Of a stretch of DNA of 64,000 nt, positions 50,042 through 62,600 are shown one piece after another. The position numbers and the translations under genes were made by a program. Each line of letters starts with the position of its first letter. Within the stretch, counting starts at the first letter, position 1. The DNA comes from Flectonema sp. DT1601 (Eukaryota > Euglenozoa > Diplonemea > Diplonemida > Diplonemidae): contig OZ025844.1 in NCBI GenBank assembly GCA_964019425.1, forward strand, positions 248,001 to 312,000, written 5' to 3'. Under the pieces are notes generated by a model. That model was not told the DNA's origin and did no database searches. It worked only from the letters and a program-made list of their open reading frames with translations.

Positions 50042-53000
50042 AGGAAAAAAAAAAAAAAAACAGCTGCTCAGCTCAATCATTCAAACCAAAGCTATTTTTT
50101 GATGAGGAACTGTCTCACATTTTTATTTATTTATTTATTTACGAAGCCTAGGAAGCCAAAAGCCAGGAAAAGTACTTAAGGCAAAACAAGTTAAAAACTC
50201 ATATTTCCATCTTCTTTTTTTTTTTTTTTGTTTTTATTTCTTTTTTTTTTTACATTTTGACATCCGAAAAAATTGGGATAAAAATTTCTTAAAAATCAAA
50301 AAAAACACAACTTGGTGATTTGATATTGTTTCATATTTTGGAGAGAGAAAAATTAATAATTTTTACCAACACAAAAAAGTCGTTTTTATTTATTTTTTTC
50401 CCTTCGAGTGAACTTGAATGAACTCACATTCAGCGCAACAAAAAAATAAATTTAAGTCAATCAGTAATTATGAACTGTGTTCTCAAATATCATAATGTAA
50501 TAATAATAAAATTAAAAAAATCATTTAAATCCCAAAGAGTGGATGTCCACTGCCCTAACGAAGTTGTTTCTAAAGATACCTGTAGGCTATGCAGGATTAA
50601 GTCCCACTTTATGCCAACTTGGCAACTTGTTACCAACGTTCTCTGCACTCTGAGAGAGAGATGGAGAAAATTAAAAAAAAAAAAAAAAATTGTTTTGTTT
50701 GCCCGGTCACGTCATTTCCTTACTTTTGAACAAAGAATTAAAAAAGAGGAGGAGATAAGTAGACACAAATGTATTAGTTTATTTTTTTTTCCTTTTTTTT
50801 TTTTCCCTTTTTTTTTTTTTTGTTTTTGTTTTTCTCTTACTTTAAGAGGAACAAAGGGGAATCAAAAAAAAAAAAAAAAAAAAAAAAGGTATTTTAAAAA
50901 AAATAGAAAATTGATAAACAATTCTGACTGCTTTACAGACTTACAAAGCAAGCAAATGTCAAGAAAATGAATTTAATTTAATTCAGTTTAGTGTTGAATA
51001 AGGATACTGTTATTACGCATAGAGAGAGACTTAACTCAAATAGGGTAGAACAGGAGGAGAACAAAAAAAAAAGAGAGAGAAGGCAACGCTTTTTTCTAAC
51101 TACACTCAAGAAAAAGCGCCATTTGGGGAGACAATAATAGATATAAACTTAAGAGAGAGAATGACAGAAGCAGACCTGCAAGCGAGATATGTATTTTTTT
51201 TTTTTTTTTTTGCATTCATATTTTTTTTGTTTCGAATAAAATATAACTAACCTGATTACGGTTCAACAATCCCAATTTTTGCCCACCGCGCTTCTCTCTT
51301 CTTTTGCATCGCTGAAAATAAACCAAACCAACTCAGTTACGTTAAGGCTAAATCGGTCTCAGCGACTGCGAAAAAAGTATAAACATTTTGTGTGTTCGTA
51401 AAGTGTTTTCCGCTTTCCGACTAGCAGCGCCAATTCCTATGCAACATTCTTCAACCCGATTATACGGTGCGTCACCCCTCAACAGGAATTATCGAATGAG
51501 ATCAAAAGCCCAAATATATTTTTTTCTTTTCTTTTCTCCATTTTTTTTTTTTTGAATTTTTAAAAATAATTAATCATGCGCACGCTGCCAAACTTTTGTT
51601 TTCATCAAAAATGTAAACAATCGTTTGCTGGATTTTCTAGATAGTAGAAACGAAAGAAAAGGAAACACACAGACCCCATACAATACAATCTGAGGGACCT
51701 TATTGCGTAAGCCCTGGCACACATTATTGAGTACCATTGCTCTGAAAAGAAGAGAGGAATAATATCTGACAGCAAGGTTCCTTCCATTCACTTCCCCCCC
51801 TTCCTTTTTTACTTGATTGAAGACACCTGGAAGCGCAACAATCTAATCAGTCGAACACACTGCGAAACGTCGCATGTGAGAACACCCTGAATGAGAGGGG
51901 GTCAGGAAGAGATGCTGCTATTAAATGGAATAAGAAAGAGATTCAAAGAAAATAGAAAGAAAAAAAAAATGGATAAAACCTATCAGAAGTCTTACAGGTC
52001 AGGTACGTTGAATTATCAATGAAGGATGACAGTGGCCACCTTCACTAACCCGAAGTCAGTTTGATACCAACTACCCCAATGCACTCGAACTTCGTTTTTT
52101 TTTTTTTGTGTTTGGTTTGGCAAAAAGGAAAAAAAAGAACAAAAAAAATTAACAAAGGAAAATAATATTTCAAAATAGTGTTACTTTGGGAACAAACGGA
52201 GGGGAAAATCCGTAGCCGCTTACGTGAAGGTTCAGTACCGATTTGTGGTACTGTTACCAACATGAAGTGGTCTGATGGCTTTGAGAAAAAGAGATACAAC
52301 AATGAGATGGAAGGGACATAAATTAATTTTGGGACAAAAAGAAAACCAAAAAATCTGAGGGGAAGAGTTCACAAGTCACCCATAAAGGAGGAGGGGAAAG
52401 GGAAAGAGAATAAAAAAAAAAAAAAATTGAAATGAAATGTTTCAGCAGTAGCAGAAACAAAAGTAAACAAAAGGTGAATCGTCGCCGTTGGCACCCAGAC
52501 ACGAAGTAATGATGAACATATTTCACTCCAATTTCTAACATATTGCGACCAGCAAAACAACTTGGAAGGAGTATGTGGATGTGAGCTCTCTCTCCTGTTT
52601 TCTTTCTTTGATAATTAACGTCGCAAACCCCGAGTACATTTTTCTGAAACACTCGTAAATCATTTCAGTTTTTCAAGGACTTTTTAACAGAAATAATACA
52701 GAAAAAGGAGGGGCACATATACAAGCTCAGCAAAACCCCCGACAGAGTTCGATGAGACTTGCACATACGACAGGCTATTCACTGGGGTAAGCCAAGAAGC
52801 GAAGTCGCACGCTAAATAAATAAGAATTGAACGACAACTAAACTCGACTTCATTTGATTTAATAAGAATGAGATTACATGTCTTCTTCTTTTTTTTTTTT
52901 TTTTTTTTAGTTTTTGTTTTTGTTTAAAATTAAAAAAAATGGCCAATTTTAAATGTAAAAAAAAAAATAAATAAAATAAAATACACGCAAAAACCAGTTG

Positions 53001-55412
53001 TCAAGAAAAATTATTTTTCTTGTGGCGCCAACAGCATTGAAACAGAAAAAAAAATATTCGAGCGAGAGAGCAACTACATCACCACAGCGCAATCTCTCTG
53101 ATTGAGGAATCTCACCTTCTCAACGAATCATATAAAGAGAAAATGTAGTGGAGAAGAAAATCAATATAAAACAATTTTCAAATGCATAATTCGTACAAAG
53201 GGTACATTCCAAATGAAAGTGCTACAACTTATTTGTATCTGCACCTTAGGTAGGTGCAAGGGAAGCCAGATATGAAAAACTGAGCACAATACAATCATTG
53301 GAATCTACAATAGAAACGTCTCAAAAAGAGGTTAAGAGGACTGAATGGTAACGTGAACTACTTTCCACTCATGCAAATATTACTTTATTACAGTTGCTGT
53401 CAACAATATGCTGCACACATTAAAAATAAATTTCAGAAACAAGATAGCGTGAAGCGAAGGTGAGGGAGCATGAAGCCCCCAGTCTGTTAGTTTTGAATTC
53501 AAGTTGTAATTAATAAAATAAAAAATAAAAAAATTTTAAAAATTTAAAAATAATAATAAATAAAATAAAAGATAAACTTGAAATGAAAATACAGAAATTT
53601 CGTTGTGAGGATATGTTTATTCCAAACAAACGAAGCCGGCTAAGTTGAAGAACATGAAAGCTCCCAATCTGATAAAGTAAACGATGACAACAATAAGAAA
53701 AAAAATTAAAATAATACAATGCTAATGGGGAAAAAAAAATAAAAATTGGAAAGAATATTGACAACAAATGAAAAGGAACACCAACCATATGGCCACGCAT
53801 TCGTATCTCACTTGCATGTTTATAATAGTTAAATAATCCTCACAGCCGGGATCAGATTTCTGAGGGGGAAGTCGAGCCCCACCCAAAGAAATCCGTAGTC
53901 CCTCTTGCCTCTGTGAAAAAGTTGGAGGGGGGAAAAAAAAAAAAAAATAATAAAACAAAATAAATAAGAGAAGAAAACCTTGTGTCAGTCACTAACACTA
54001 CTGCCACAAATAATTAAAAAGGAGTTGAGTTTTTTCCTTTTTTTTTTTTTTTTTTTTTTTTTTCCCCCAACGGAAAAAAATTATTCGTCAGAGGAAGAAG
54101 ATGTATCAAAAGTAACATAAAAAATAAAAAAAAAATATCATCATAATTGCAACAAAAACAAAAAAGAAGGAAGAAAAAAACCCTCCAGATCACTACTGAT
54201 CAAGAGAAACTTCGTTTCGAAAACAGTAACTACTCTTTTACTAAGAAATGAATAAAATAATCTTTTTTTAAAAAACAGAATTATAGTATAACTATGCAGT
54301 ATTGTATGGAAAAAAAAAAAAAAAAAAAAAAAGCTGATACAGCGACCAATGGTGATGTTAATATATTAGGGAGATTTTTTTTTAAAATTTTTTTTTTTTT
54401 TTTTTGTTGTATTGTATCAAAGAAATTGATACAGTGAACTATCGAGTAGTCTGCTGAGCCAACTATAAACATCTCTAACCTCTATCTGAGTTTCGGATGG
54501 GAGGGAAGGGAAGGGAAGGGAAGGGAACGGGAAGACGGAAAAAAAAAAAAAAAAAAAAATACAAAATCAGAGCAACTGCATTACCGGTGTAGTGCTTTAT
54601 TAATCAATTTCGATTGTTTTTTTTTTTTTTTTTGTTTTTGTTTTTTTGCTTATTCATAGTTTCCTTGCTTGTATTATTATTATTATTTTTTTTTTTTTTT
54701 TTGAACGCAAAAGAATCAGTAAATGGTCTAGCCTATGAATGGCTAAAGAGGTATATTTTGTTGTTGCTTGTTTTTTTTTTTTTTTTTTTTTTTTGCTGCA
54801 TTCGGTTAAAAATGCAAAATAGTCGAGAGTCGGAGTAAGGAGTTACGGCAGTAGCAATACTCCCGCAGCCAAAATCTCAACGAATTGCTTCCCCAAAGGA
54901 AACAACGTTCAGTTTTTTTTTTTTTTTTTCGGGGAAGAGGGAAAGAAATGTGGGGGAAAATGAAATTGGAATGAAGGATTGGAATGAAGAAAAATTTTAA
55001 TATTTATTTTCGCGGCATGTTGTTAAAGGCTACCAACGAATTTTAAAAAGAGAGAGGAAATAATAACATCTATATACTATTCTCGGCGTACATAATAACA
55101 TGAGAACATTAATTAATTTTCTTTTTTCTTTTTGTTTTTTTGAACCGTTGGGTACGGGGAACAATGCAAGTAGAACTTTAAATTTTTTTTTTTTTTGTTT
55201 CCTTTCATTTTTTTTGATGTGAACAAAAAAAAGTGAAAAAGAAGAAAAAAAAAAAACAGAAAACACAATTTAAGAACATAAATAAAAAAGAAAAAAAAAG
55301 AAAAGAAAACAACTATACTAGGAGTGAACATCGGCGAAAACTCCACAGGTCACAACTAAGTTTGGGGAAAACGGAACATATGTGGAAGCGAATAAACGAA
55401 TCAACAAACCGC
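44397..55412. other. 11 kb gene desert, rich in A and T runs
   Basis: I find no coding exon with splice or family support and no tRNA. The stretch is dominated by A or T homopolymers of 15-34 bases, such as the 34-base A run at 44930-44963 and the 27-base T run at 47715-47741. Most open frames here are translations of these runs (Lys- or Phe-rich). A G-rich tract lies at 54499-54531. Very divergent non-coding RNA genes cannot be excluded by eye. Confidence 0.6.
54499..54531 (+). repeat. GGGAA tandem repeat, G-quadruplex-capable
   Basis: About six G3 runs separated mostly by AA, on the plus strand, in the gene desert upstream of a 20-base A run. The spacing fits the usual G-quadruplex pattern. 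No function is implied by the sequence alone. Confidence 0.7.
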
Positions 55413-56727
55413 TTAGCAGCAAACAGCGAACTGTAAGATAGAAGACATGTTCAAGTTAATAGGAGATACCTCATCAGTAAAGTCTTTTGGTCTGTATGTA
55501 TTTTGAAACTTTAACAGAGGTGATGAAAGAACAGTGACTGACAGCGGAGTAGTCAACAGCTGTGGCATGTCGGACAGATCGTCTTCAACATCGACAACTG
55601 ATGGCTGAACAACTGGCTGCAACTGTGGAGGACTCACATTTCTCTTCTTCGAAGTTCTAATGTTGCCTGTTTTTGTTATTTTATTAAGAACTGAAGTGGC
55701 TGATTTAGAGTAAAGACAGTGAGTTATAATGTTACATACCAGGTGGCATCTTTGAACGACAAACGTGTACATTGTTGCAATCAGTTCCCCACTTGCACAT
55801 CTTTCTTTGGTGAGGGCGACAGACGCGAGTCATTGGAATTGTGATGACATCATCGCAGGTGCTCTCACAGATTTCCTTCAGTCCCTTGGTAGGGGCAATC
55901 AGTTGTTGTTGCCAAAGAGCTCCTTTACCACCATCGCAGACACGAAAGTGCTTCCAAGCGCGTCCTCCCTTAATTAGTGGATAACTCGTCTCTGAAGTAC
56001 CAGTGCATGAATCGGAGCACTTTGACTGTCCGCAGCATGGCATTCTCCACATAGATCTCAAATGTCTCAAGTAGGAGGCTTCAACGTGAATTTCAGTGCA
56101 AGCAACTCCAGCTGGGCAGGAGGCTCCCTTTTGATGGTGGGCACACATTGTGACTTCGGTACCCTTTTGAGCTGTCTGGGATCCAACAGTTTCCTGAACT
56201 CGGTCAAGAGAAACATGAAACTTCTCATTATCAGAGACCGATCTGACGTCAATAACTGTTTCAGACTTTACTGCGATGTCAGTTACCGGGTTCTGTTGAC
56301 GGAGTTTTGAAATTACTCTTCTGTCAGCATGAATACTGTTACACTTACCTTGAGATCTACATTGTCTAGCTTGGTACTTTTTACATAAGAAGATTCTCTT
56401 GTTACCACCAATGTGAAAGTGTGATTCAATTCCTGAGGTGAACTGAATTTCAGAACAATCTCCGCCGTACCTCAAGTTGTAAGGCTTCTTGTTAATAGGG
56501 TCGAATACCTTCACATTTCTGATGTGTCCAGACGCGAGTTCTAAGATATCATTCTCAGAAATCTGATGCTCTGAAAGAGTCCTCTTTCCCATGAGAGCAA
56601 CACCATCGTTGTTCAATAGTGTGTGTGTTGTTTCAACACCCAGACGGGCAATGATACTGTCGAGTGATGCTCTTGGGTCAACGTTGACCATCTTAACTCC
56701 CTCTGCGGACTTAATGGTAAGTTGCAT
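55413..56727 (-). CDS. Ubiquitin-like plus triple CCCH zinc-finger protein
   Basis: Two exons, 56727-55740 and 55666-55413 (donor GTATGT, acceptor AACAAAAACAG), 413 residues. The N-terminal 68 residues resemble a ubiquitin-like fold (MQLTIKSAEG...NNDGVALMGKRTLSEHQI...DILEL). Three CCCH fingers follow: CKKYQARQC-x5-C-x3-H near 115 (C-x7-C-x5-C-x3-H), CAHHQKGASC-x5-C-x3-H near 195 (C-x8), and CRPHQRKMC-x5-C-x3-H near 305 (C-x7). A further Cys-rich patch (MPCCGQSKCSDSC) lies between fingers two and three. CCCH proteins usually bind RNA and affect splicing, decay or translation. The tail after the splice is Pro/Val-rich and disordered. The alternative of a 39-base intron near the end (GTATCT donor) is rejected as too short. 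Acceptor ACTCTTTTCTCAG ends at 56754. Confidence 0.85.
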
Positions 56728-56756
56728 GTTGGATATGAGGGGATGGATGAATACTG

Positions 56757-59046
56757 AGAAAAGAGTTAATTATAATAATCAAATGAAGACCAAGAGCTAC
56801 ACAGATAAGACACCCCAAATGCGGACATTTATAATATTCTGTGAGGGAATTAGTTGACTTTTAAGAGAAGCACCACTACTATCACAAATTACCAACAATC
56901 CAAAGGCAAGTGGAGCCGCTGGTGAGATAATATTTAAAAAAAAAAAAAAAAAATAATTAAAAATAAAAAGAATAAGGAGGAGGCAGTGCAATGCTAAACA
57001 GTTATTAGCATGTTGAAGCAAGGGAACTCAGAATGAGATTGTTGACTAAGATAGTGAAGGAAACATAAAAGAAAATGAATTAATTTTTTTTTTTTTTTTT
57101 TTAATTTGTTGTTGAAGAAAACAAAACTCTTCGATAGAGTATAAAGTATAAATTGGAGTATTTTTTTGTTTTGTTTTGTTTTTTTTTATTCTTTCAAACT
57201 GGTTTTTGGGAGATCGTTTTTTTTTCTTTTTTTTCTTTTTTTTTTTCCCGTTTTTTTTGAAGTAGAAGTGAATATGAAAAAAAAATTCGTAGAGTGGATC
57301 TTTTAAAAGCAAAAACAAAAGGGAAAAATAAAGCAGCCAGTGCCAATAAGTAATTAGAATCTGCGAAACACATACATAACAGCGAGCAGATGGTTGGTAT
57401 TTTCGCTGCAGTCGATGGGGCAACTGCAAAGCTGCGTGTTGCAACTTCCAAAAATAAAATAAAAAAACTCGACAAGTGTGAAATGCACAGATGCTTCTTT
57501 TAGCGACAAGATGCCCGCTAGGCAACGTACGCCATGACAGAATTACCTGCGCATTGGACTTGAGGAAAAAAAGGATTCACATCTTCATAAGAAAGTATCC
57601 TGAAATATTTAATTAGTATACGAGATTTATTTAAAAAAAATGCATTTTGAGAAAATAAGATAGTGAAAACAATAAATATTTTGTTCTGCGCAGACTTGTC
57701 CCTTTTTTTTTGCCCTTCATCAGTAAGTTTCAGGATATTCTGGAGTATTAGTTGTAGGAGCCAACCCACTCAAAATCCTCTCCAAGAAAATCCTTAATGC
57801 TGGGTCGCAAAGTTTTTCATCCCTGCGACAGAACGAAAGAAAAAAGAAGAAGAAAAATAAGGTTGCGATACAACCATGCCAAGGGGAATTTCGGTTAATT
57901 TCTTTCAACTTCTCGTTGTAATATTTTACTTATTATACTTAACAAGGCCCCAATAAAAAGAGAGAATTGGAAGAAGAAGAAAAAAAAGAATTTTTCACCT
58001 CAATGCGTGCGCCACCGCCACTGGTTCTTATCGTAAATTCGGCCAAACTCCAAATTGGCTGCCTGTTAGCCGAAAGACGGGGGACTGCTGGGGTTGTCGT
58101 TTTTTGATTCTTTTTGAATTTCGGTTATCGGAGTTGTTATCAGACAGAAACACCAAAGGTATTTCACGTACAGCAGGCCATAATAGTTTTTATCTTCATT
58201 ACCTCTTTTTTTCTTCCGAAAAGATAAAAAAAAATATGTAAGAATCGAACGCAGTTAATATATCTCTGCTTGTTTATCGTGTCCCGTCAGTTTCTATGTC
58301 GGTTTTTTTTTTTTTTTTTTTTTCGTCTCTCATGCACCATTACCGTTCTTAATAAAGGAGAGAGTAAAACAATACCTTCAAACAATACAACAGCATGAAA
58401 TGCTACCGATGCCTTTGTTTTTTTTTTTGCAGATTTTCGGTGTGAAAACTAAACTTTTCACTATTTTACCGAATACCTTTTCTGTGAAGGAGAATAGCAC
58501 ACCACAGACGAAAACAGCAGCAGGTAGGGAGAGTTTTTTTTGGCTATTCGAAAACTTTTTGAATGTTTCATACTTGATTTATTTATTTATTTTTCTTTTT
58601 TTTTTTTTTTGGTTTACTGAACAAAATAATTAAAAAGGAAAAAAAAAAAGGAAAAGAAAGAGAGAAAAGGTGCAAAATATGCGACGGGAGGAGACAACAG
58701 GAAAGGAACCCAACTATGATTATCCACTTAAACTGCTGGTATAAAGACAGTGAGGTTTTTTCATCTAAAAAAATAAAGACTTTACTCAGTATTGACGAAA
58801 CAGAAACTGAGCAAAAGGAGACGGTGAAACTTTGACAATGTAAAAACAGTAACAACTTTAGGGTATTAAAAACAAAATTAATATCAAGTACTTGACTGAA
58901 AAAATATTTGTAGTTGTTAATCAAAGAAAAGACGTTGTCGAATCTGGTAATTCGGGGACTACGAAATTATCAGGTTGAGTTGCGGGGGGAAAAAAAAATC
59001 TACGTGGAAAGTTTAATAAATATGAGTATTAATTGGGGGGATGCTT
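56757..59046. other. 2.3 kb with no supported gene
   Basis: Two exon-like pieces occur on the minus strand at 58000-58062 and 57720-57822, each ending in a stop and each preceded by a CAG, but I could not find partner exons with matching phase. A/T runs are common (57081-57102, 58303-58323). Confidence 0.35.
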
Positions 59047-59182
59047 AAGTTGACATAATTCAACTCGAAACAGTTTAATTATCGTCGAGTGGGGATTCCG
59101 GCGCCGAGCGCGAAAAGCGCGAGGGGTCGGCATCACCACGAGAAGATAATTATGTGTTGAGAGTTAGACATTATGTCAACTT
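59047..59182. repeat. 136 bp imperfect hairpin
   Basis: The ends AAGTTGACATAAT and ATTATGTCAACTT are perfect complements. Further inner blocks also pair: TTAATTATC with GATAATTA, GTGG with CCAC, and GCGC with GCGC around a small AAAA loop. The centre is GC-rich while the flanks are AT-rich. It could be a small inverted-repeat element or a structured RNA. No gene is visible inside it. Confidence 0.65.
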
Positions 59183-59195
59183 ACCGCCCAATTTT

Positions 59196-59689
59196 ATATT
59201 TAATGCCATAAATTAGAATTAGGACTGTGCACATTTCATCACGAGAACCGCTGCTGATTTCTTCCATTTCACTATTGCCCTCCCCACATAATTACACTCA
59301 CGGGCTCAATAATTTTACGTTTGAAAGAAGCGTGAAATTAGGGCTCATAATGCCACTGAGGTCATAATCACACTCTTACTGATGCCCATTATCCACATCC
59401 ATTAAATTATCCTCCCGGAAAACTTAAAATCACCCCCAACATAATTGCCATTATGTCAAAATCACCCGGATTATTACAGGTCAATAACTACATCGCCACA
59501 GCCATTTTAAACCAAAAACAGAAAATCATAATTTTACTGCTGTATTAGATTTGGTCTTAACTTCACACTTTTGTGACAATTTCGATTTGCCAGCCATCGG
59601 CCTTGTGTACGGAATGTAATTATCGGAAACTTTCTACTCCGCGAGTGATGAAATGTGCACAGAAATAATTCGTTTATGGCATTAAATAT
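59196..59689. mobile_element. Non-autonomous inverted-repeat element (MITE)
   Basis: A 494 bp segment whose ends match in inverted orientation: ATATTTAATGCCATAAA at the left and its complement at the right, plus a second shared block GTGCACATTTCATCAC at 59227-59242 and, inverted, at 59645-59660. About 15 diverged bases separate the two blocks on each side. The interior has no open frame. A target duplication is not obvious. It starts 13 bp after the hairpin at 59047-59182, so one may have inserted beside the other. Confidence 0.65.
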
Positions 59690-62600
59690 CTTTATTTGAT
59701 TAGATTTTCTAACAGATTTCCACTCACTTTTGTGCCTTGCTCGGCGTATTGCATTGCATACATTTGGTGCTTATTTTATTTTATTTTTTTTTGCGTTATT
59801 CACGCTCCCTTTTTTTTCCCCCCCGAAAGCCGTTATTCACGGATCTGCACCTGTTTATTATTTTTTTTTTTTTTTGCACCGACGAAGTCGGAGAAGAAAC
59901 TATTCAGATTAAGAGCCGTTATCTATTATGTCATGTTATCTATTTCCCTGTGCGCCAGTAAAACTAGCTGACGATCAACAAAATATGGCTTATCTGAATG
60001 GTTTTTTTTTTTCCCCCTTATTCCTCTCACCCCTATGAATATGGAGAATAAGGGTTTTTAAAAAAAAAAAAAAAAAAAAAAAAATACATATTTGAGATAG
60101 TATTAGAAAATACGAGAATTTAACATTTTAATTTTGCAAAAGCAAAAGGAGAGAGAGAGTTCCTTTTTTTTTTTTGTTTGTTTGATTTTTTTTTTTTTTT
60201 TTTTTGAAAAAAGTTAAAACAGACGCAGGGGAAAACCGACCACGATTAACACGAGACACTAAACTAAATTGGCAAATGTAAAACAGTTTTTTAATCAAAT
60301 CTGTGGGATCCTTCCCACAGATGCGCGGATTAAAAAAAAAAAAGAAGGAAAACGCAACAAAAACTCGGAAAAATAAAAAGAAAACCCACTTTTTCGAGTA
60401 TAGAAAAGGGAGAGGCACTACTGCTAAAACGGGGAGAAGGTAAGTAGTCACCCGGGATAAAATATTCGCAATCATGTGCGTTTGTTATCTCCGGGGTGCA
60501 CACTGTAAGGTTTCCATTTTTATAACTTTAACAGAAATAAGGGAAAAAAACAAATAAAAATAAAATAAAAAAAAATTACTATTTTTTTTAAATGGGGAAA
60601 AAAAAACTCTATGGCTTTCCAGCAAGAAGAACGAACGACGTTTCCAAACATTCAAGTAATTTTTTCTTTTTTCTTTTTTCTTTTTTTTCTTTTTTCTCTA
60701 ACAACTATCGTTTTTTATCAAGAAATGTAAATTTGAAAAGGGAAATGAGAAACAGGGTGAAGCAGAAAACAGACTGCTCACTACTGCGTAGTGCCTCTGG
60801 AACACCGCGACTTCAGAACACAGAAAGCTTCCAGTCATTTGAAAAAGAATTTCCGAGTCAAAGTAGCAATAGCGACAACCAGAAAACACGTTTTGCAGTA
60901 AATAATAAAATAGAAAAATAATTAACAAAAATAATTAAAAAAAAAAAATCGTTGTATATATATATATATTTTTTTTTTTTTAAAATAAATAATAATAATA
61001 AAATAAGCGTGGGAGACTAATAAACTAGAAATAAAAAACAGAATGCTGCTAAACGATCAAAAAAGAAAAAAATAGTCAAGAAGATCGGAGTAATGTTGCA
61101 TGCAGTCTGCGACTTACAGAAAAACATAGAATCTCTGAACTCTCAAGTAAAGACAACAACAATAACAACAACAACATCGACGAGTAACAAGTCAAATAAG
61201 AACAATATACCAAGTAGTCGATTTTTAGTATAATACATGGTATCGGAACACTGTTCTCTTGCAAGCACAATGGTAACGAGCCGATTCTTCTATTCTCAAA
61301 CATGCAATGTGTTCGTTTTGATTGTTGTTTGGTCGTCATTGCTTTACACAAAAAAAGCACAAAAAAAAAAAAACATGGGAATAACAAGAAATTTTCGTTC
61401 TCCCACAACCGACGAAAGTCGAACTAAAAGAACAGGTGAGCGCAAAAAGAAAAAAACGTAATTACGTCAATTCCGGTACTTTTTATAAAGTCTTACAAGG
61501 GCTCATTGATCATTTTTCTTGAGGGAGGCAAACTTGAGGGGAGGGCGCTATGATTAAGCAATGCATCCAATTAAAATTGCAAAGACCGACAGAAATCAAT
61601 CCCCGCGAAAGAATCCAAAACGCGCATCCATTTCGAGACTTCTATTTCAAAAGGAATTCAAAAAAGAATAAAAATAAAGAACTGAAGTATGTTTGGTTTG
61701 CTATAAATAAAGAGCATCGGCTTTGTGCGCAACCGGACACAAGCCTCTAAAGTATGGGTGTTAACGTTCGCTACGCAGCTCGCATAACATGTCTTCGAGA
61801 TGGAAAAACAAAAATTAATTATTAATTATCATATCATAATTATACAGATGTGACAGCACTTTGAACAGAAATAACGACTACGAGAAGAAGTACTTTGTAC
61901 ATACCTATTGCACATTAACATAGGAGTGTTGAGCACAAGGCGCCATCTTCAATCTCATCAGACGAATCCGGAAAAATAAATATCACAAACGGTTCTTTAC
62001 TGATTCCGATGCGAGAAAGGGGGAGGTAATCAATATTTCCAAACACAGTGTCCTCTTTTCTTTCCATTTTCGAGTTGCTACTTTTATCAACGTTTCTCTT
62101 CTTGTTTTTTTTTTTTTTTGCCGTCTGATTTAAACACATATCCAGGGGTCAAAAAAGCTACACAAGGCCGTGACCGTAGTGTACGTTTCTCCAAACCTGG
62201 GGGTGGATCTGTAGGTTTTCCCTTTTTTTTTTTTTTTTTTTAAAAAAAAACAAACTTCAAAAAAAACGGGGAAAAAAAACAAAAAAAAAAAACAATTGTT
62301 AACTAAATTAGTACCGAATTTGAACGAACTAGGTGAATAAAGAAAATTGAATGAATCCGCGTGGCAGTTGTCAAAGTCGTAAAATAATAATAAACAATGA
62401 TATCTAAGTAGTTGTATTGTTTATTGAAAGACGTTGCTTTGCGTCTCATCCTTATGAACAAAGCCAGAACACCCTGGATAATCTAAAAAAAGCAAGAAAT
62501 CAAGTGGGGACGTGATTATTGATCACAGAACGCTGCCATCTCCAGAACCAAGCTAATTCAACGTACAAAGACGGAGCACTAACCCAGCTCAGAAATCAGC

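Noticed and set aside
52205-52260. TCCGTAGCC...GAAG followed by GT and a perfect 7 bp hairpin, recalling a dinoflagellate spliced leader
   Set aside because: Only eight or nine bases match, a likely chance event in 64 kb; no tandem copies and no clear Sm site.
55440-55478. 39-base GTATCT...TTACAG intron at the end of the CCCH gene
   Set aside because: Far shorter than the 64-104 bp introns here; reading through gives a normal stop.
57720-58062. Two exon-like minus-strand pieces (motifs RIFLERILSGLAP and LEFGRIYDKNQWRW)
   Set aside because: Each has a CAG and a stop, but no partner exon with a matching phase or a GTATGT donor was found.
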